Source: Gilliamella sp. wkB108 (GTDB lineage Bacteria > Pseudomonadota > Gammaproteobacteria > Enterobacterales > Orbaceae). From it: 41,156 bases of DNA. The stretch is taken from NCBI RefSeq assembly GCF_001690195.1, contig NZ_LZGM01000108.1:1-41156 (forward strand), in the 5' to 3' direction. Positions 27,149-36,034 of this stretch are shown piece by piece. The notes under the pieces were generated by a model. It saw nothing but the letters and a program-made list of their open reading frames with translations. It did no database searches and was not told the DNA's origin. Position numbers and translations under genes: made by a program. Within the stretch, counting starts at the first letter, position 1, and every line of letters begins with the position of its first letter.

Positions 27149-28234
27149 ATGCATAATAAATCAGTTACACTACTTTTTTGCAATGAACAAGATCAATCGC
27201 TACGTGAAGCGTTAAATTCTGCTGCTAAAAACTATTTACTTAAAGCTAATGATCATCGTTATGCCGATATGGGGATGTTTTTAAAACTTGTTTTATTATT
27301 AACATTTAATGTCGTTTTTTATGTTGTTGCACTTCATCAACAATCCGGTTATTTATTCTTTTTATGCTACTTTTTATTTATTACATCGGCATTACTTTTG
27401 GCGATTAATGTTGTACATGATGCATCTCATCAAGTCTTTTTCAAAACCGCTAAAGCAAATATATGGCTTAATCGAATTATTACCATCCCTTTAGGTATAG
27501 ATCCTGAATGTTGGCGAATCCGTCATGTGATACAACATCACCCTTATACCAATATTGAATACTACGATCTTGATATTGATTATAATGGAGTACTTAGACA
27601 AACACCTTTTCAAGTTCATCATTGGTTTATGCGTTACCAACACTATTATTGGCCATTTGTCGCTGGTATGACCTTCCCTACTATTATTTGGTGTTTTGAC
27701 TGGCAAGATAGGCTTGGACTTAAATTTAATAAAAATAAATTTAGTCACAATGGATTTCGTGGTTGGATGGCATTTTTGATTATTAAATTTTTACATGTCA
27801 GTATAGCAATTATTATTCCTTATGTTATTTGTCCTCAATTTAGTTTGTGGTTTATTTTATTTACTTATTGTTTAAGTCAATTCTTTGCATCACTGATTTT
27901 TGTCATTTTAATTCTTGGCTCTCACTGGGCAAAAGCCACTTTTTACCAAGCGCCGGCAAATCATTGTATGCCACATGGTCCAACACAACATGTATTTAAT
28001 ACGACACTTAATTGGCGATTGAAATCACCCATTTTAGAATATTGGCTTGGCGGACTTAATCTACATTTAACTCATCATATTTATCCCGGATTTAGTCATC
28101 GACACTATCAAAATTTAACATTTATCATTCAACAAATTGCTAAGCAATATCACCTAGATTATCAAGAAATAAATCTATATGAACTATTTAAACAACAACA
28201 GATTTTTTTGAAAAGTATGGGTAAAAAACCATAA
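27149..28234 (+). CDS. Membrane fatty acid desaturase
   Basis: 361 residues, FA_desaturase family. The three histidine boxes are HDASHQVFF, HVIQHHPYTN and LHLTHHIYPGFSHRHY. Hydrophobic stretches at about 42-90 and 210-265 anchor it in the membrane. It introduces a double bond or hydroxyl into an acyl chain with O2. It lies 235 bp after the hydroxylase gene in the same direction, so it may have its own promoter while serving the same pathway. No terminator is visible in the gap. It is followed by the unrelated core gene ftsY after 217 bp. Confidence 0.82.
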   Translation: MHNKSVTLLFCNEQDQSLREALNSAAKNYLLKANDHRYADMGMFLKLVLLLTFNVVFYVVALHQQSGYLFFLCYFLFITSALLLAINVVHDASHQVFFKTAKANIWLNRIITIPLGIDPECWRIRHVIQHHPYTNIEYYDLDIDYNGVLRQTPFQVHHWFMRYQHYYWPFVAGMTFPTIIWCFDWQDRLGLKFNKNKFSHNGFRGWMAFLIIKFLHVSIAIIIPYVICPQFSLWFILFTYCLSQFFASLIFVILILGSHWAKATFYQAPANHCMPHGPTQHVFNTTLNWRLKSPILEYWLGGLNLHLTHHIYPGFSHRHYQNLTFIIQQIAKQYHLDYQEINLYELFKQQQIFLKSMGKKP

Positions 28235-28451
28235 AAAATCGACTTGGTTAGTGTTATTAATTTTATTGTAAAATTGGTAATGGCTAATGTTAGATAAACG
28301 AATTAATTTAAAAATAATCGTGACTCAATATTTTTATACAATTATTCAAACAACTCGATTAATAATAGTATTCTCTTTTATTCTATCCATTGGGCTTTAT
28401 TATAAAATAAGATAAAATGATCTTTAGATTCGATCATAGGATAATTTATTT

Positions 28452-29390
28452 ATGTCTGAACAAAAGAAAGAGGGATTTTTCTCTCGTTTGAAAAAGGGGC
28501 TTTTCAAAACCAAACAAAATATTGGATCTGGTTTCCTAAGTTTATTTAAAGGAAAAAAGATTGATGATGCGCTGTTTGAAGAATTAGAAGAGCAATTACT
28601 AATTGCCGATGTTGGCTTTGATACAACCCAAAAAATTATTGAGACATTGACTCAGCAAGCGTCAAGAAAAGAGTTAAAAGATGCTGATGCATTACATGAA
28701 CTTTTGAAACAAGAGATGAAAACTATTTTAGCAAATGTCGATAAACCTTTAGATATTCAAACTCATCATCCTTTTGTTATCTTAATGGTTGGCGTTAATG
28801 GTGTCGGTAAAACCACCACAATTGGTAAATTAGCTCGTCAATTTCAACAACAAGGAAAATCAGTGATGCTTGCTGCGGGTGATACTTTCCGGGCAGCAGC
28901 CGTTGAGCAATTACAAGTTTGGGGTGAACGTAACCATATTCCTGTCATCGCACAGCATACCAATGCTGATTCAGCTTCTGTCATTTTTGATGCCATTCAA
29001 GCTGCTAAGGCAAAAAAGATAGATATTTTAATTGCAGATACAGCGGGTCGTTTACAAAATAAATCTCATTTAATGGATGAATTGAAAAAAATTGTCCGCG
29101 TAATTAAAAAACAAGATGAAACCGCGCCTCATGAAATTATGTTAACGATTGATGCCAGTACTGGTCAAAATGCCATAAGTCAAACTAAATTATTTAATGA
29201 GGCAGTTGGTGTAACAGGATTAGCATTAACAAAATTAGATGGCACAGCAAAAGGGGGCATTATTTTTAGTATTGCTGATCAGTTTCAAATCCCTATTCGT
29301 TATATCGGTGTAGGTGAAAAAATTGAAGACTTAAGACCTTTTGTTGCCGATGATTTTATCAATGCACTGTTTGATGAAATAGAAGAATAG
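28452..29390 (+). CDS. ftsY: Signal recognition particle receptor FtsY
   Basis: 312 residues with the complete NG GTPase. It has G1 GVNGVGKTTTIGKLA, the insertion-box DTFRAAAVEQL, G3 DTAGR, G4 TKLDGTAKGG and the C-terminal RPFVADDFINALF. It docks ribosome-SRP complexes at the membrane for cotranslational insertion. The acidic A domain of E. coli FtsY (497 residues) is almost absent; only a short basic helix (FSRLKKGLFKTKQNIGSGF) precedes the N domain, and it can serve as a membrane anchor. It starts the ftsYEX-rpoH block; rsmD, which often precedes it, is not here. Confidence 0.95.
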   Translation: MSEQKKEGFFSRLKKGLFKTKQNIGSGFLSLFKGKKIDDALFEELEEQLLIADVGFDTTQKIIETLTQQASRKELKDADALHELLKQEMKTILANVDKPLDIQTHHPFVILMVGVNGVGKTTTIGKLARQFQQQGKSVMLAAGDTFRAAAVEQLQVWGERNHIPVIAQHTNADSASVIFDAIQAAKAKKIDILIADTAGRLQNKSHLMDELKKIVRVIKKQDETAPHEIMLTIDASTGQNAISQTKLFNEAVGVTGLALTKLDGTAKGGIIFSIADQFQIPIRYIGVGEKIEDLRPFVADDFINALFDEIEE

Positions 29391-29399
29391 AGAGAAAGC

Positions 29400-30053
29400 A
29401 TGATCCAATTTCAGCGAGTAAGTAAAGTCTACTCCGGTGGTAAACCTGCTTTACAAAATATAAGTTTTACTTTGCAATCTGGTGAAATGGCTTTTTTAAC
29501 AGGGCATTCAGGCGCAGGTAAAAGTACGCTATTACGTTTAATTTGTGGTTTAGAAAAAGCCAATGATGGTAAAATTTTGCTAGATAATATCGATGTTTCG
29601 CGGTTACGCAAACAAGATATGCCTTTTCTACGTCGTTCAATTGGTATGATTTTTCAAGATCATCAACTGCTTATGGATCATACTGTTTATGATAACGTTG
29701 CAATTCCATTAATTATTTTAGGTAAACCCGCCGAGGAAATTCGTCGGCGCGTTTCAGCTTCACTTGATAAAGTGGGATTAATCGATAAAATGAAATTTTA
29801 CCCGATTCAGTTATCAGGTGGCGAACAACAACGTGTAGGGATAGCGCGTGCGATAGTTAATCATCCAAGTGTATTGCTTGCAGACGAACCGACAGGTAAT
29901 TTAGATGATAAACTTTCTAAAGATATTCTAAAGCTATTTGAAGAATTTAATCAAGCTGGTGTAACAGTATTGATGGCAACTCATAATATGGCTCTTATAC
30001 GTCGCAAGCATCATCGTATACTGCATTTAAATCAAGGGCGTTTAGAGGAATAA
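29400..30053 (+). CDS. ftsE: Cell division ATP-binding protein FtsE
   Basis: 217 residues, ABC ATPase. Walker A is GHSGAGKSTLLRL, the signature LSGGEQQRVGIARA, Walker B VLLADEPTGNL and the switch His in MATHN. With FtsX it forms the complex that activates murein hydrolases through EnvC during septation. It begins 9 nt after ftsY and ends 6 nt before ftsX, in one operon. Confidence 0.96.
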   Translation: MIQFQRVSKVYSGGKPALQNISFTLQSGEMAFLTGHSGAGKSTLLRLICGLEKANDGKILLDNIDVSRLRKQDMPFLRRSIGMIFQDHQLLMDHTVYDNVAIPLIILGKPAEEIRRRVSASLDKVGLIDKMKFYPIQLSGGEQQRVGIARAIVNHPSVLLADEPTGNLDDKLSKDILKLFEEFNQAGVTVLMATHNMALIRRKHHRILHLNQGRLEE

Positions 30054-30059
30054 AAATTA

Positions 30060-31031
30060 ATGAACTACTCTAATGTCAAACAGACTAAATCAAAAACTAT
30101 AAATGGAAACAGCTTTTTAGGTCGTTGGAAAAGGCAAATAGGTTATGCTTGGTACAATGTATTTAATAATTTTAGCCAGCATATTTTAGCGTCATTATTA
30201 ACAATCTTTGTTATCGCAATATCAATTACTTTGCCAACCATTGGTTATTTGTTGTGGAAAAATGCTAATCAAGCTACCCAGCAATGGGATCCTACACCTA
30301 ATTTAACTGTTTATATCAATAAAACATTAACTCCCGAGCAGACTAATGAACTGATCAATAAATTTAAATCTTATTCCGAAATTGATAGGGTGGATTATCT
30401 TTCTCGAGACGAAACTAAAGAAGAATTTAAATCGTGGTCAGGTTTTGGAAGTGCATTGGATTTGTTAGAAGAAAATCCATTACCAGCAGTGGCAATTATT
30501 ATTCCTAAAGAGAATGCGAAACGAACCGATATACTACACGGGTTACAAACAAAACTAACTAAAATTGACGGAGTTGATGATGTTCATTTGGATGATAGTT
30601 GGTTTACACGCTTAACCGCATTGACTGATATGGTAAAATCTATTGTATGGGTTATTTCTATCTTTATGATAATTGCTGTTTCACTTGTTATTGGTAATAG
30701 CATTAGATTGAATATCTTTGCACGTAGACAGACTATTGTTGTTATGCAATTGATAGGTGCAACTGAAGGTTTTATATTACGTCCTTTTTTATATAATGGT
30801 ATTTTTATAGGTTTTGTCAGTGCCATTTTAGCTTTAGTTTTATCGGAAGTATTTATCCTACAAATAGATTCAATCATATTGAATGTTTCAGCTATTTTTG
30901 GAACAATGTTTACACTTAAAGGACTGTTATGGGACGAAAGTATACTGATTGTTCTATTGTCAATGATCATCGGCTGGCTTTCGGCATTAGTTGCTACAAA
31001 GAAATATTTAGAAATAGCGCGAATTGCTTAA
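30060..31031 (+). CDS. ftsX: Cell division membrane protein FtsX
   Basis: 323 residues. It has a cytoplasmic N-terminus, a first helix at about 45-68, a large periplasmic loop (about 70-200, TPEQTNELINKF, then DGVDDVHLDDSWFTRL) and three more helices with the FtsX-type motif VIGNSIRLNIFARRQTI. It transmits ATP hydrolysis by FtsE to periplasmic amidase activators. It directly follows ftsE; the gap of 185 bp to rpoH contains regulatory signals listed separately. Confidence 0.95.
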   Translation: MNYSNVKQTKSKTINGNSFLGRWKRQIGYAWYNVFNNFSQHILASLLTIFVIAISITLPTIGYLLWKNANQATQQWDPTPNLTVYINKTLTPEQTNELINKFKSYSEIDRVDYLSRDETKEEFKSWSGFGSALDLLEENPLPAVAIIIPKENAKRTDILHGLQTKLTKIDGVDDVHLDDSWFTRLTALTDMVKSIVWVISIFMIIAVSLVIGNSIRLNIFARRQTIVVMQLIGATEGFILRPFLYNGIFIGFVSAILALVLSEVFILQIDSIILNVSAIFGTMFTLKGLLWDESILIVLLSMIIGWLSALVATKKYLEIARIA

Positions 31032-31100
31032 CTATTTAATGATATATAAATAGATTATTTTTTTTAATATAATATTATATTTACAAATAAAATTAAAAAG

Positions 31101-31116
31101 TGTGAACTAAATCACT
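31101..31116 (+). promoter_or_regulatory. Near-consensus CRP (cAMP receptor protein) site upstream of rpoH
   Basis: TGTGA-ACTAAA-TCACT matches the CRP consensus TGTGA-N6-TCACA at nine of ten positions, with the usual A/T-rich flanks. It lies about 100 nt before the rpoH start. A possible -10 box TATAAC (31134-31139) would place the site near -38 to -40. E. coli rpoH is also under CRP control, which supports the call. Confidence 0.5.
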
Positions 31117-31130
31117 TTTTAATGGTCTAA
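31104..31130 (+). promoter_or_regulatory. Possible sigma-E-type promoter for rpoH
   Basis: GAACTA, then 16 nt, then TCTAA resembles the sigma-E pattern GAACTT-N16-TCTRA. E. coli rpoH has a sigma-E promoter. It overlaps the CRP site, so both readings share bases and only one may be real. Confidence 0.3.
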
Positions 31131-31162
31131 CTCTATAACTAAAATGCTCAGTAAGTTTTAAA

Positions 31163-31189
31163 TTGTTGCAGTTACTTAAATTGCAACAA
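31163..31189 (+). promoter_or_regulatory. Stem-loop in the rpoH leader
   Basis: TTGTTGCA and TGCAACAA pair perfectly around an 11-nt loop, ending 26 nt before the rpoH ATG. It does not cover the ribosome site AAGGGG. It could affect mRNA stability or be a protein-binding palindrome; it is too AT-rich and lacks the T-run of a terminator for ftsX. Confidence 0.35.
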
Positions 31190-31215
31190 AATGAGTTTAA
31201 TTTAAGGGGAATTAA

Positions 31216-32076
31216 ATGAGTACTGAAATGAAAATGCAAGCAGTTGCTTTAATCCCACAAGGAAATATTGAGTCATATCTTCGCATGATTAATACTTATC
31301 CGATGTTAACTGCAGAGGAAGAACAATCTTTAGGCGAAAAACTTTATTATAATGATGATGTTGATGCAGCACGACAATTAATATTGTCTCACTTACGATT
31401 TGTAGCACACATTGCACGAGGATATTCAGGCTATGGTTTACCACAAGCTGACTTGATCCAAGAAGGTAATATCGGCTTAATGAAAGCAGTGCGTCGTTTT
31501 AATCCAGAATTAGGTGTACGTCTAGTTTCATTTGCTGTTCACTGGATAAAAGCTGAAATACATGAATATGTATTAAAAAACTGGCGTATTGTTAAAGTTG
31601 CAACGACTAAAGCTCAAAGGAAGTTATTTTTTAATCTAAGAAAAAATAAACAACGCTTAGGTTGGTTTAATAATGCTGAAGTAGATATGGTGGCAGACGA
31701 ATTAGGTGTAAGTCGTAAAGATGTCCTTGAAATGGAATCACGTATGTCTGCACAAGATATGTCATTTGATGTAGATAGCGATGATGATGATAATGCTGTT
31801 GTCGCACCTGCTTTATATTTAGAAGATAATAATTCTGATTTTTCTAAATCAATTGAAAATGATAATTGGGAAACAGATGCAACAGATAAGTTACATGATG
31901 CACTATCACAATTAGATGAACGTAGCCAAGATATTATCAAAGCACGTTGGTTAGATTCTGATGATAGTAAATCAACACTACAGGTTTTAGCTGATAAATA
32001 CAGTGTTTCTGCTGAACGTATTCGTCAGTTAGAAAAAAATGCGATGAAAAAATTGCGTGTTGCAATTGAAGCATAA
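31216..32076 (+). CDS. rpoH: RNA polymerase heat-shock sigma factor RpoH (sigma-32)
   Basis: 286 residues. Region 1.2 ([20 protein letters not shown]) is followed by region 2 ([22 protein letters not shown], then [16 protein letters not shown]). The RpoH box [12 protein letters not shown] distinguishes it from RpoD and RpoS. Region 4 with the helix-turn-helix ([23 protein letters not shown]) ends the protein. It directs transcription of chaperone and protease genes on heat stress. AAGGGG stands 8 nt before the ATG. The gene is followed by a strong terminator. Confidence 0.96.
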   Translation: MSTEMKMQAVALIPQGNIESYLRMINTYPMLTAEEEQSLGEKLYYNDDVDAARQLILSHLRFVAHIARGYSGYGLPQADLIQEGNIGLMKAVRRFNPELGVRLVSFAVHWIKAEIHEYVLKNWRIVKVATTKAQRKLFFNLRKNKQRLGWFNNAEVDMVADELGVSRKDVLEMESRMSAQDMSFDVDSDDDDNAVVAPALYLEDNNSDFSKSIENDNWETDATDKLHDALSQLDERSQDIIKARWLDSDDSKSTLQVLADKYSVSAERIRQLEKNAMKKLRVAIEA

Positions 32077-32106
32077 ATTATTTTTCTTGTTAACTCCTAA
32101 ACCCCA

Positions 32107-32135
32107 AAGCCTTACGTAAAAGTAAGGCTTTTTTT
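32107..32135 (+). terminator. Rho-independent terminator after rpoH
   Basis: AAGCCTTAC and GTAAGGCTT form a perfect 9-bp stem with a 6-nt loop, running into a tract of seven T. It stands 31 nt after the rpoH stop. Confidence 0.9.
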
Positions 32136-32412
32136 ATTATCAAATCTGCTCATATTATAATTTATCATATGACAAGTTAATTCATTGAAAATATAAGAGA
32201 TAATGTATTTTTTAGCATGAAAGCATAAGCTTAAATTATCTTAACTAAGATTAGGATTTTAATTATATTAAATTGATGATATAAAAAATATATAGCAACT
32301 AAAGTTAATATAATAAAATAATTTATTATCGTTTTATTTTAATTAATTATTGTTTTTATTTTTTAATAGGAATAAACTGTGTTCAGTTTTTATAAAAAGA
32401 AAGGAAATGAAT

Positions 32413-32994
32413 ATGAACACAGATATGACTAAAAGTTACTCTCGATTAAATCTATATTGTAAATTTATGGCATTGTTAACGGCTATTCCTATTTTAGCTA
32501 TGTTAATTGGCTCTTTATCCCCATTACTGTTTTATTTTTTCGATATTACCAATATTGGACTTGATTCTGGAGGATACTCTTTCTTTATTTCCGGGGCGCT
32601 TGATGATGTAGATCCTAAAACATTATCCCTATGGCAAGCGACGTTGGCCACATTGATCGATACCTTATCGATACTCATTTTAGCTTATGCTTTTTATCAA
32701 CTTAGATTACTCTTTTTAAACTACAGTCAATCTGAATATTTTTCAGAAAAGTCGTCTAATCATTGTTATATTTTTGGGAAAATGTTAGTTATATGGTCAA
32801 TATTTGGTATTTTGTCTGAACCATTATTAACTTTTATTTTAACTTTTAATAGAGATCCTGCAGAACGTTATATTTCTTTTTCATTTACTGGCGATGATGT
32901 TATGACATTGTTTCCGGCTATCAGTATTATGCTTATTGGTCAAATTTTGAAAAAAGCATGCCAAATTGCAGAAGAAAATAAACAATTTATATAA
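32413..32994 (+). CDS. DUF2975-family membrane protein
   Basis: About 193 residues with four predicted membrane helices (about 15-45, 70-95, 115-145 and 155-180). It belongs by pattern to the DUF2975 family: hydrophobic protein with LILAYAFYQLRLLFLNYSQ, then EYFS at the loop. Members are commonly paired, as here, with a tiny XRE-type regulator, but the function is not established. The ATG at 32413 has AAGG at an ideal 8 nt; the ATG at 32407 is too close to it. Upstream 32136-32412 is very AT-rich, with no gene. Confidence 0.65.
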   Translation: MNTDMTKSYSRLNLYCKFMALLTAIPILAMLIGSLSPLLFYFFDITNIGLDSGGYSFFISGALDDVDPKTLSLWQATLATLIDTLSILILAYAFYQLRLLFLNYSQSEYFSEKSSNHCYIFGKMLVIWSIFGILSEPLLTFILTFNRDPAERYISFSFTGDDVMTLFPAISIMLIGQILKKACQIAEENKQFI

Positions 32995-33006
32995 AAGGAG
33001 TTGAGT

Positions 33007-33219
33007 ATGCCGATTATTATAAACTTAGATGTGATGCTGGCTAAGCGTAAGGTTAAGTCAAAAGATTTAGCCTTAGCAATAGGTATTACTGAACAAAATC
33101 TGTCATTACTTAAACAAGGAAAAGTTAAAGGATTCAGGCTAGCTACATTGGAGGCAATCTGTGAACATTTAGATTGCCAACCTGGAGATATATTAGAGTA
33201 TATTAATAAAAAAGAATAA
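33007..33219 (+). CDS. Small XRE-family (YozG-like) transcriptional regulator
   Basis: 70 residues, almost entirely one helix-turn-helix domain: VMLAKRKVKSKDLALAIGIT, EQNLSLLKQGKVKGFRLAT, then ICEHLDCQPGDILEY. It starts 12 nt after the DUF2975 gene with AAGGAG 6 nt before the ATG, so the two form an operon. It probably regulates its own operon; this is inferred from the common DUF2975-XRE pairing. Confidence 0.85.
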   Translation: MPIIINLDVMLAKRKVKSKDLALAIGITEQNLSLLKQGKVKGFRLATLEAICEHLDCQPGDILEYINKKE

Positions 33220-33225
33220 ACTCTA

Positions 33226-33915
33226 TTAACTGATTGATAACATTGCTGCTTCTTGAGCATGTAAAAAAGCTGTATCAAAAAAAGGAATACTACAATCTTG
33301 TTGTGTAATTAATAATCCGATTTCAGTACAGCCTAAAATAACGCCTTCCGCACCTTGTTTAACTAGTTTTTCAATAATAGTAAGATAGGCTTGTTTAGAT
33401 GACGATTTAATTACACCCCTACAAAGTTCATCATAAATAATGTTATTAATTACAATTCTATCTTGTTCATCGGGGATGATTACATTTAAGCCTTTGTCGA
33501 TCAGTTTTGATTTATAAAAATCTTGCTCCATAGTATATTTAGTACCCAATAATGCAACAGATTTAATATTTTGATTCAGTAAATGCTTAGCGGTGACATC
33601 CGCAATATGAATAATTGGAATCGTAATGGCTTTTTGAATTTGATCTGCAACTTTATGCATAGTATTTGTACAGATTACGATAAAATCTGCACCAGCCAAC
33701 GCTAATCTTTTGGCAGCATCAATTAAAATTGTGGCACTTTTATCCCATTGGTTATTAGCTTGACAACTTTCTATCTCTTGAAAATCGACACTATATAAAA
33801 TACTTTTTGCTGAATGCAAACCACCCAGTGATTTAGCAACAATTTGGTTAATAACTTGATAATAAGTAACTGTACTTTCCCAACTCATACCACCAATTAA
33901 ACCGATTGTTTTCAT
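33226..33915 (-). CDS. Aspartate/glutamate racemase family protein (YgeA-like)
   Basis: 229 residues. The fold's two catalytic cysteines are seen in VICTNTMHKVAD and LGCTEIGLLI, and the N-terminus KTIGLIGGMSWESTVTYYQ is typical of YgeA-like amino acid racemases. It should interconvert L- and D-forms of aspartate, glutamate or other amino acids; YgeA of E. coli is a broad-specificity racemase. The gene converges on the XRE regulator with only 6 nt between the stops. It is preceded by a long non-coding region. Confidence 0.88.
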   Translation of the reverse strand: MKTIGLIGGMSWESTVTYYQVINQIVAKSLGGLHSAKSILYSVDFQEIESCQANNQWDKSATILIDAAKRLALAGADFIVICTNTMHKVADQIQKAITIPIIHIADVTAKHLLNQNIKSVALLGTKYTMEQDFYKSKLIDKGLNVIIPDEQDRIVINNIIYDELCRGVIKSSSKQAYLTIIEKLVKQGAEGVILGCTEIGLLITQQDCSIPFFDTAFLHAQEAAMLSIS

Positions 33916-34393
33916 ATCATTAATCCCTTAAAAATTTATATTTGTGGTGAAAAACTTTTTTATTGTTAATTTTATTTTAAAACATGTAAAGTTATTTTCA
34001 GTCAATTGAGTAAAAACCATATTTAATTTAAGCAAATTAATACATTGCTAAAATAACTACATACATATAAGCCTTAATTTTTTTCAACATCGTTAACTAT
34101 CTTTATCAACATTAGTTCAATAAGCCGTATTATCCTTAATACTATATAATATATAGGAAAATATATTGTTTTATGGATAAGCCACTTTTTAGTTATCATC
34201 CTTTATTTTAATTACAATTTACACTTCGCGCTTAAAGTCTAGATCCCTTTTTTATGAAAAAAGTAAACATTTGTGAGAAAACATGATTTAATTTGTAAAA
34301 AAGTGTGATCTGTCGCGATATTATTAGCGAAATAAAATATGTGGTTAGATTAATTAAAAATAATATATAAAAATTAATTGGTTGTGAAATATT
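33916..34393. other. Gene-free divergent region
   Basis: 478 bp, strongly AT-rich, between the divergent racemase gene and the exported-protein gene. It should contain both promoters. TGTGA half-sites occur at about 34273 and 34306 but lack a matching second half. No ORF, RNA gene or repeat stands out. Confidence 0.5.
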
Positions 34394-35233
34394 ATGTGGA
34401 TGAAAAACAAAGTTCTGATAAATAAAACAAGTAAATTTTTCTTTTTTATGCCAATTATCTTCTTGCTATTTTCTTTTTCATGTTTGGCTGAAACAAAAGT
34501 GATTCATGTACTGGTTGCATTATGTGATAATAAATATCAAGCAATAGCTCCTGTTCCAAAAGCAATTGGTAATGGTCAAGATCCTAAAAACAATCTTTAT
34601 TGGGGAGCTGGTTTTGGTTTTAAAACTTATTTTGCAAAACAAAAAGAGTGGCAAGTTGTCCAGATCAATAAACCAGATGACGATAAAATATTAGAAGAAA
34701 TAATTTACAAACATCAAAATCAAGATGTCTATATAGTTGCCCAAGCATATAATGGTAAATACATTGGTGATACAGTTAAGGATTTTCTCACTTATTCAGC
34801 AGCTAAAGATATACAAACTTTTGAGGTTGGTAAAGTAAAAATAAATGCTGGAGGAAAGGCTGATCTGGTTATTTATATTGGCCATGATTATTTAATGGAA
34901 TGGTCATGGAGTAAATATTTACCAGATAGTTGGCGTTGGGAAACCTTATCAAAGGAGAAGCAAGAGCAACAAAAATCTCGTTACGCAGCTGTGTTTGCTT
35001 GTAAAAGTCAGAAATATTTTTCACCGGCATTATCTCGATTAGGTATTACCCCGCTTATTTTGACGACACAACTTATGGCTCCGGAAGCTTATAGTATATA
35101 TGCGATGATTGATGCTTGGTTAAAAAATGAATCAAAGTCTAGCATCAGATCAAAGGTTGCGACTGCATATAGTAAATATCAAAAATTGAGTAAACCAGCT
35201 TTACAAATGTTTGTAACAGAATATAGTCAATAA
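34394..35233 (+). CDS. Uncharacterised exported protein with possible clan CD-like His/Cys dyad
   Basis: 279 residues with a clear signal peptide: positive start, hydrophobic core FFFMPIIFLLFSFSC, likely cut after CLA before ETK. The mature part begins with a beta strand (VIHVLVALCDN). It contains a repeated type of pattern: a hydrophobic strand ending in a conserved-looking turn, ADLVIYIGHDYLMEW, and later RYAAVFACKSQKYF. A His just after one strand and a Cys after the next is the order seen in caspase-like (clan CD) peptidases, where the pair is catalytic. This is only a pattern match; the glycine normally after the His is not present. A Trp/Gly-rich segment NNLYWGAGFGFKTYF lies near residue 75. 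I do not recognise a named family, and the neighbours give no clue. Confidence 0.6.
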   Translation: MWMKNKVLINKTSKFFFFMPIIFLLFSFSCLAETKVIHVLVALCDNKYQAIAPVPKAIGNGQDPKNNLYWGAGFGFKTYFAKQKEWQVVQINKPDDDKILEEIIYKHQNQDVYIVAQAYNGKYIGDTVKDFLTYSAAKDIQTFEVGKVKINAGGKADLVIYIGHDYLMEWSWSKYLPDSWRWETLSKEKQEQQKSRYAAVFACKSQKYFSPALSRLGITPLILTTQLMAPEAYSIYAMIDAWLKNESKSSIRSKVATAYSKYQKLSKPALQMFVTEYSQ

Positions 35234-35350
35234 TAGATTTATCGTTTTAGAAAAATGGTTTTATTATTAAAAGTAACATAGGTTTTAAAACACTATTTTT
35301 CTATTTTTATCTTCTTTTATGGATGTTTTAAGAAAAGGTGAATACCCATT

Positions 35351-36034
35351 ATGGCAATACCCAAAATAGTAATTTTAACTGGTGCAGGCATTTCAGCTGA
35401 ATCAGGATTATCTACCTTTCGCGCTCAAAATGGTTTATGGGAAGGATATGATGTAAATGATGTGGCGACCTATGAAGGATATAGTCGAGATCCTATTGGC
35501 GTGCATAAATTTTATAATATGTTGCGCAATAAATTGCAAGATCCTAAAGTACGTCCAAATGCTGCTCATTATGCGTTAGCTGAGTTAGAACAAAAGTTAG
35601 GATCAGATAATGTATTAATTGTAACACAAAATGTGGATAACTTGCATGAACAGGCGGGTTCAAAGAATATTATTCACATGCATGGTGAATTGCTAAAGGT
35701 TCGTAATGAACAAACAGGGCAAATTATCGATTGTTATAATGATATTGACTATAATCAAAATAGATTACTTCGCCCTCATATTGTTTGGTTTGGTGAAGTA
35801 CCGTTACAAATGGACGAAATTTATGATGCGCTTGAACAAGCGGATCTCTTTATTTCAATTGGTACATCGGGAAATGTATATCCAGCAGCAGGCTTTGTTA
35901 AAATAGCAAATCAAGTTAGCGCGAAAACGGTTGAGCTTAATTTAGAACCAAGTCTAGGACAAAGTTTGTTTCAAACTAAAATATATGGGCCAGCAAGTAA
36001 GATTGTACCAGAATTTATTACCACGTTAATTTAA
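35351..36034 (+). CDS. cobB: NAD-dependent protein deacylase CobB (sirtuin), zinc site missing
   Basis: 227 residues. NAD-binding motifs are [16 protein letters not shown] (residues 9-24) and [12 protein letters not shown]. The catalytic His is in IHMHGE (His111), and the C-terminus TVELNLEPS closes the NAD site. It removes acyl groups from protein lysines with NAD. Two oddities: the small zinc domain that carries four Cys in E. coli CobB is reduced here to about 20 residues with one Cys (128). In the YxxR motif that gives desuccinylase activity, Tyr55 is present but the Arg position is Leu58, with an Arg beside it at 59. The gene is monocistronic and converges with mtgA. Confidence 0.9.
   Translation: MAIPKIVILTGAGISAESGLSTFRAQNGLWEGYDVNDVATYEGYSRDPIGVHKFYNMLRNKLQDPKVRPNAAHYALAELEQKLGSDNVLIVTQNVDNLHEQAGSKNIIHMHGELLKVRNEQTGQIIDCYNDIDYNQNRLLRPHIVWFGEVPLQMDEIYDALEQADLFISIGTSGNVYPAAGFVKIANQVSAKTVELNLEPSLGQSLFQTKIYGPASKIVPEFITTLI

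Noticed and set aside
30584-30970. 128-codon minus-strand frame inside ftsX
   Set aside because: Shadow of the ftsX coding frame; no independent coding evidence.
33001-33278. 112-codon minus-strand frame opposite the XRE gene (32940-33278)
   Set aside because: The plus-strand XRE helix-turn-helix and its AAGGAG site explain the region.
34260-34325. Two TGTGA half-sites considered as CRP sites
   Set aside because: The second half-sites (ATGAT, GCGAT) do not match TCACA.
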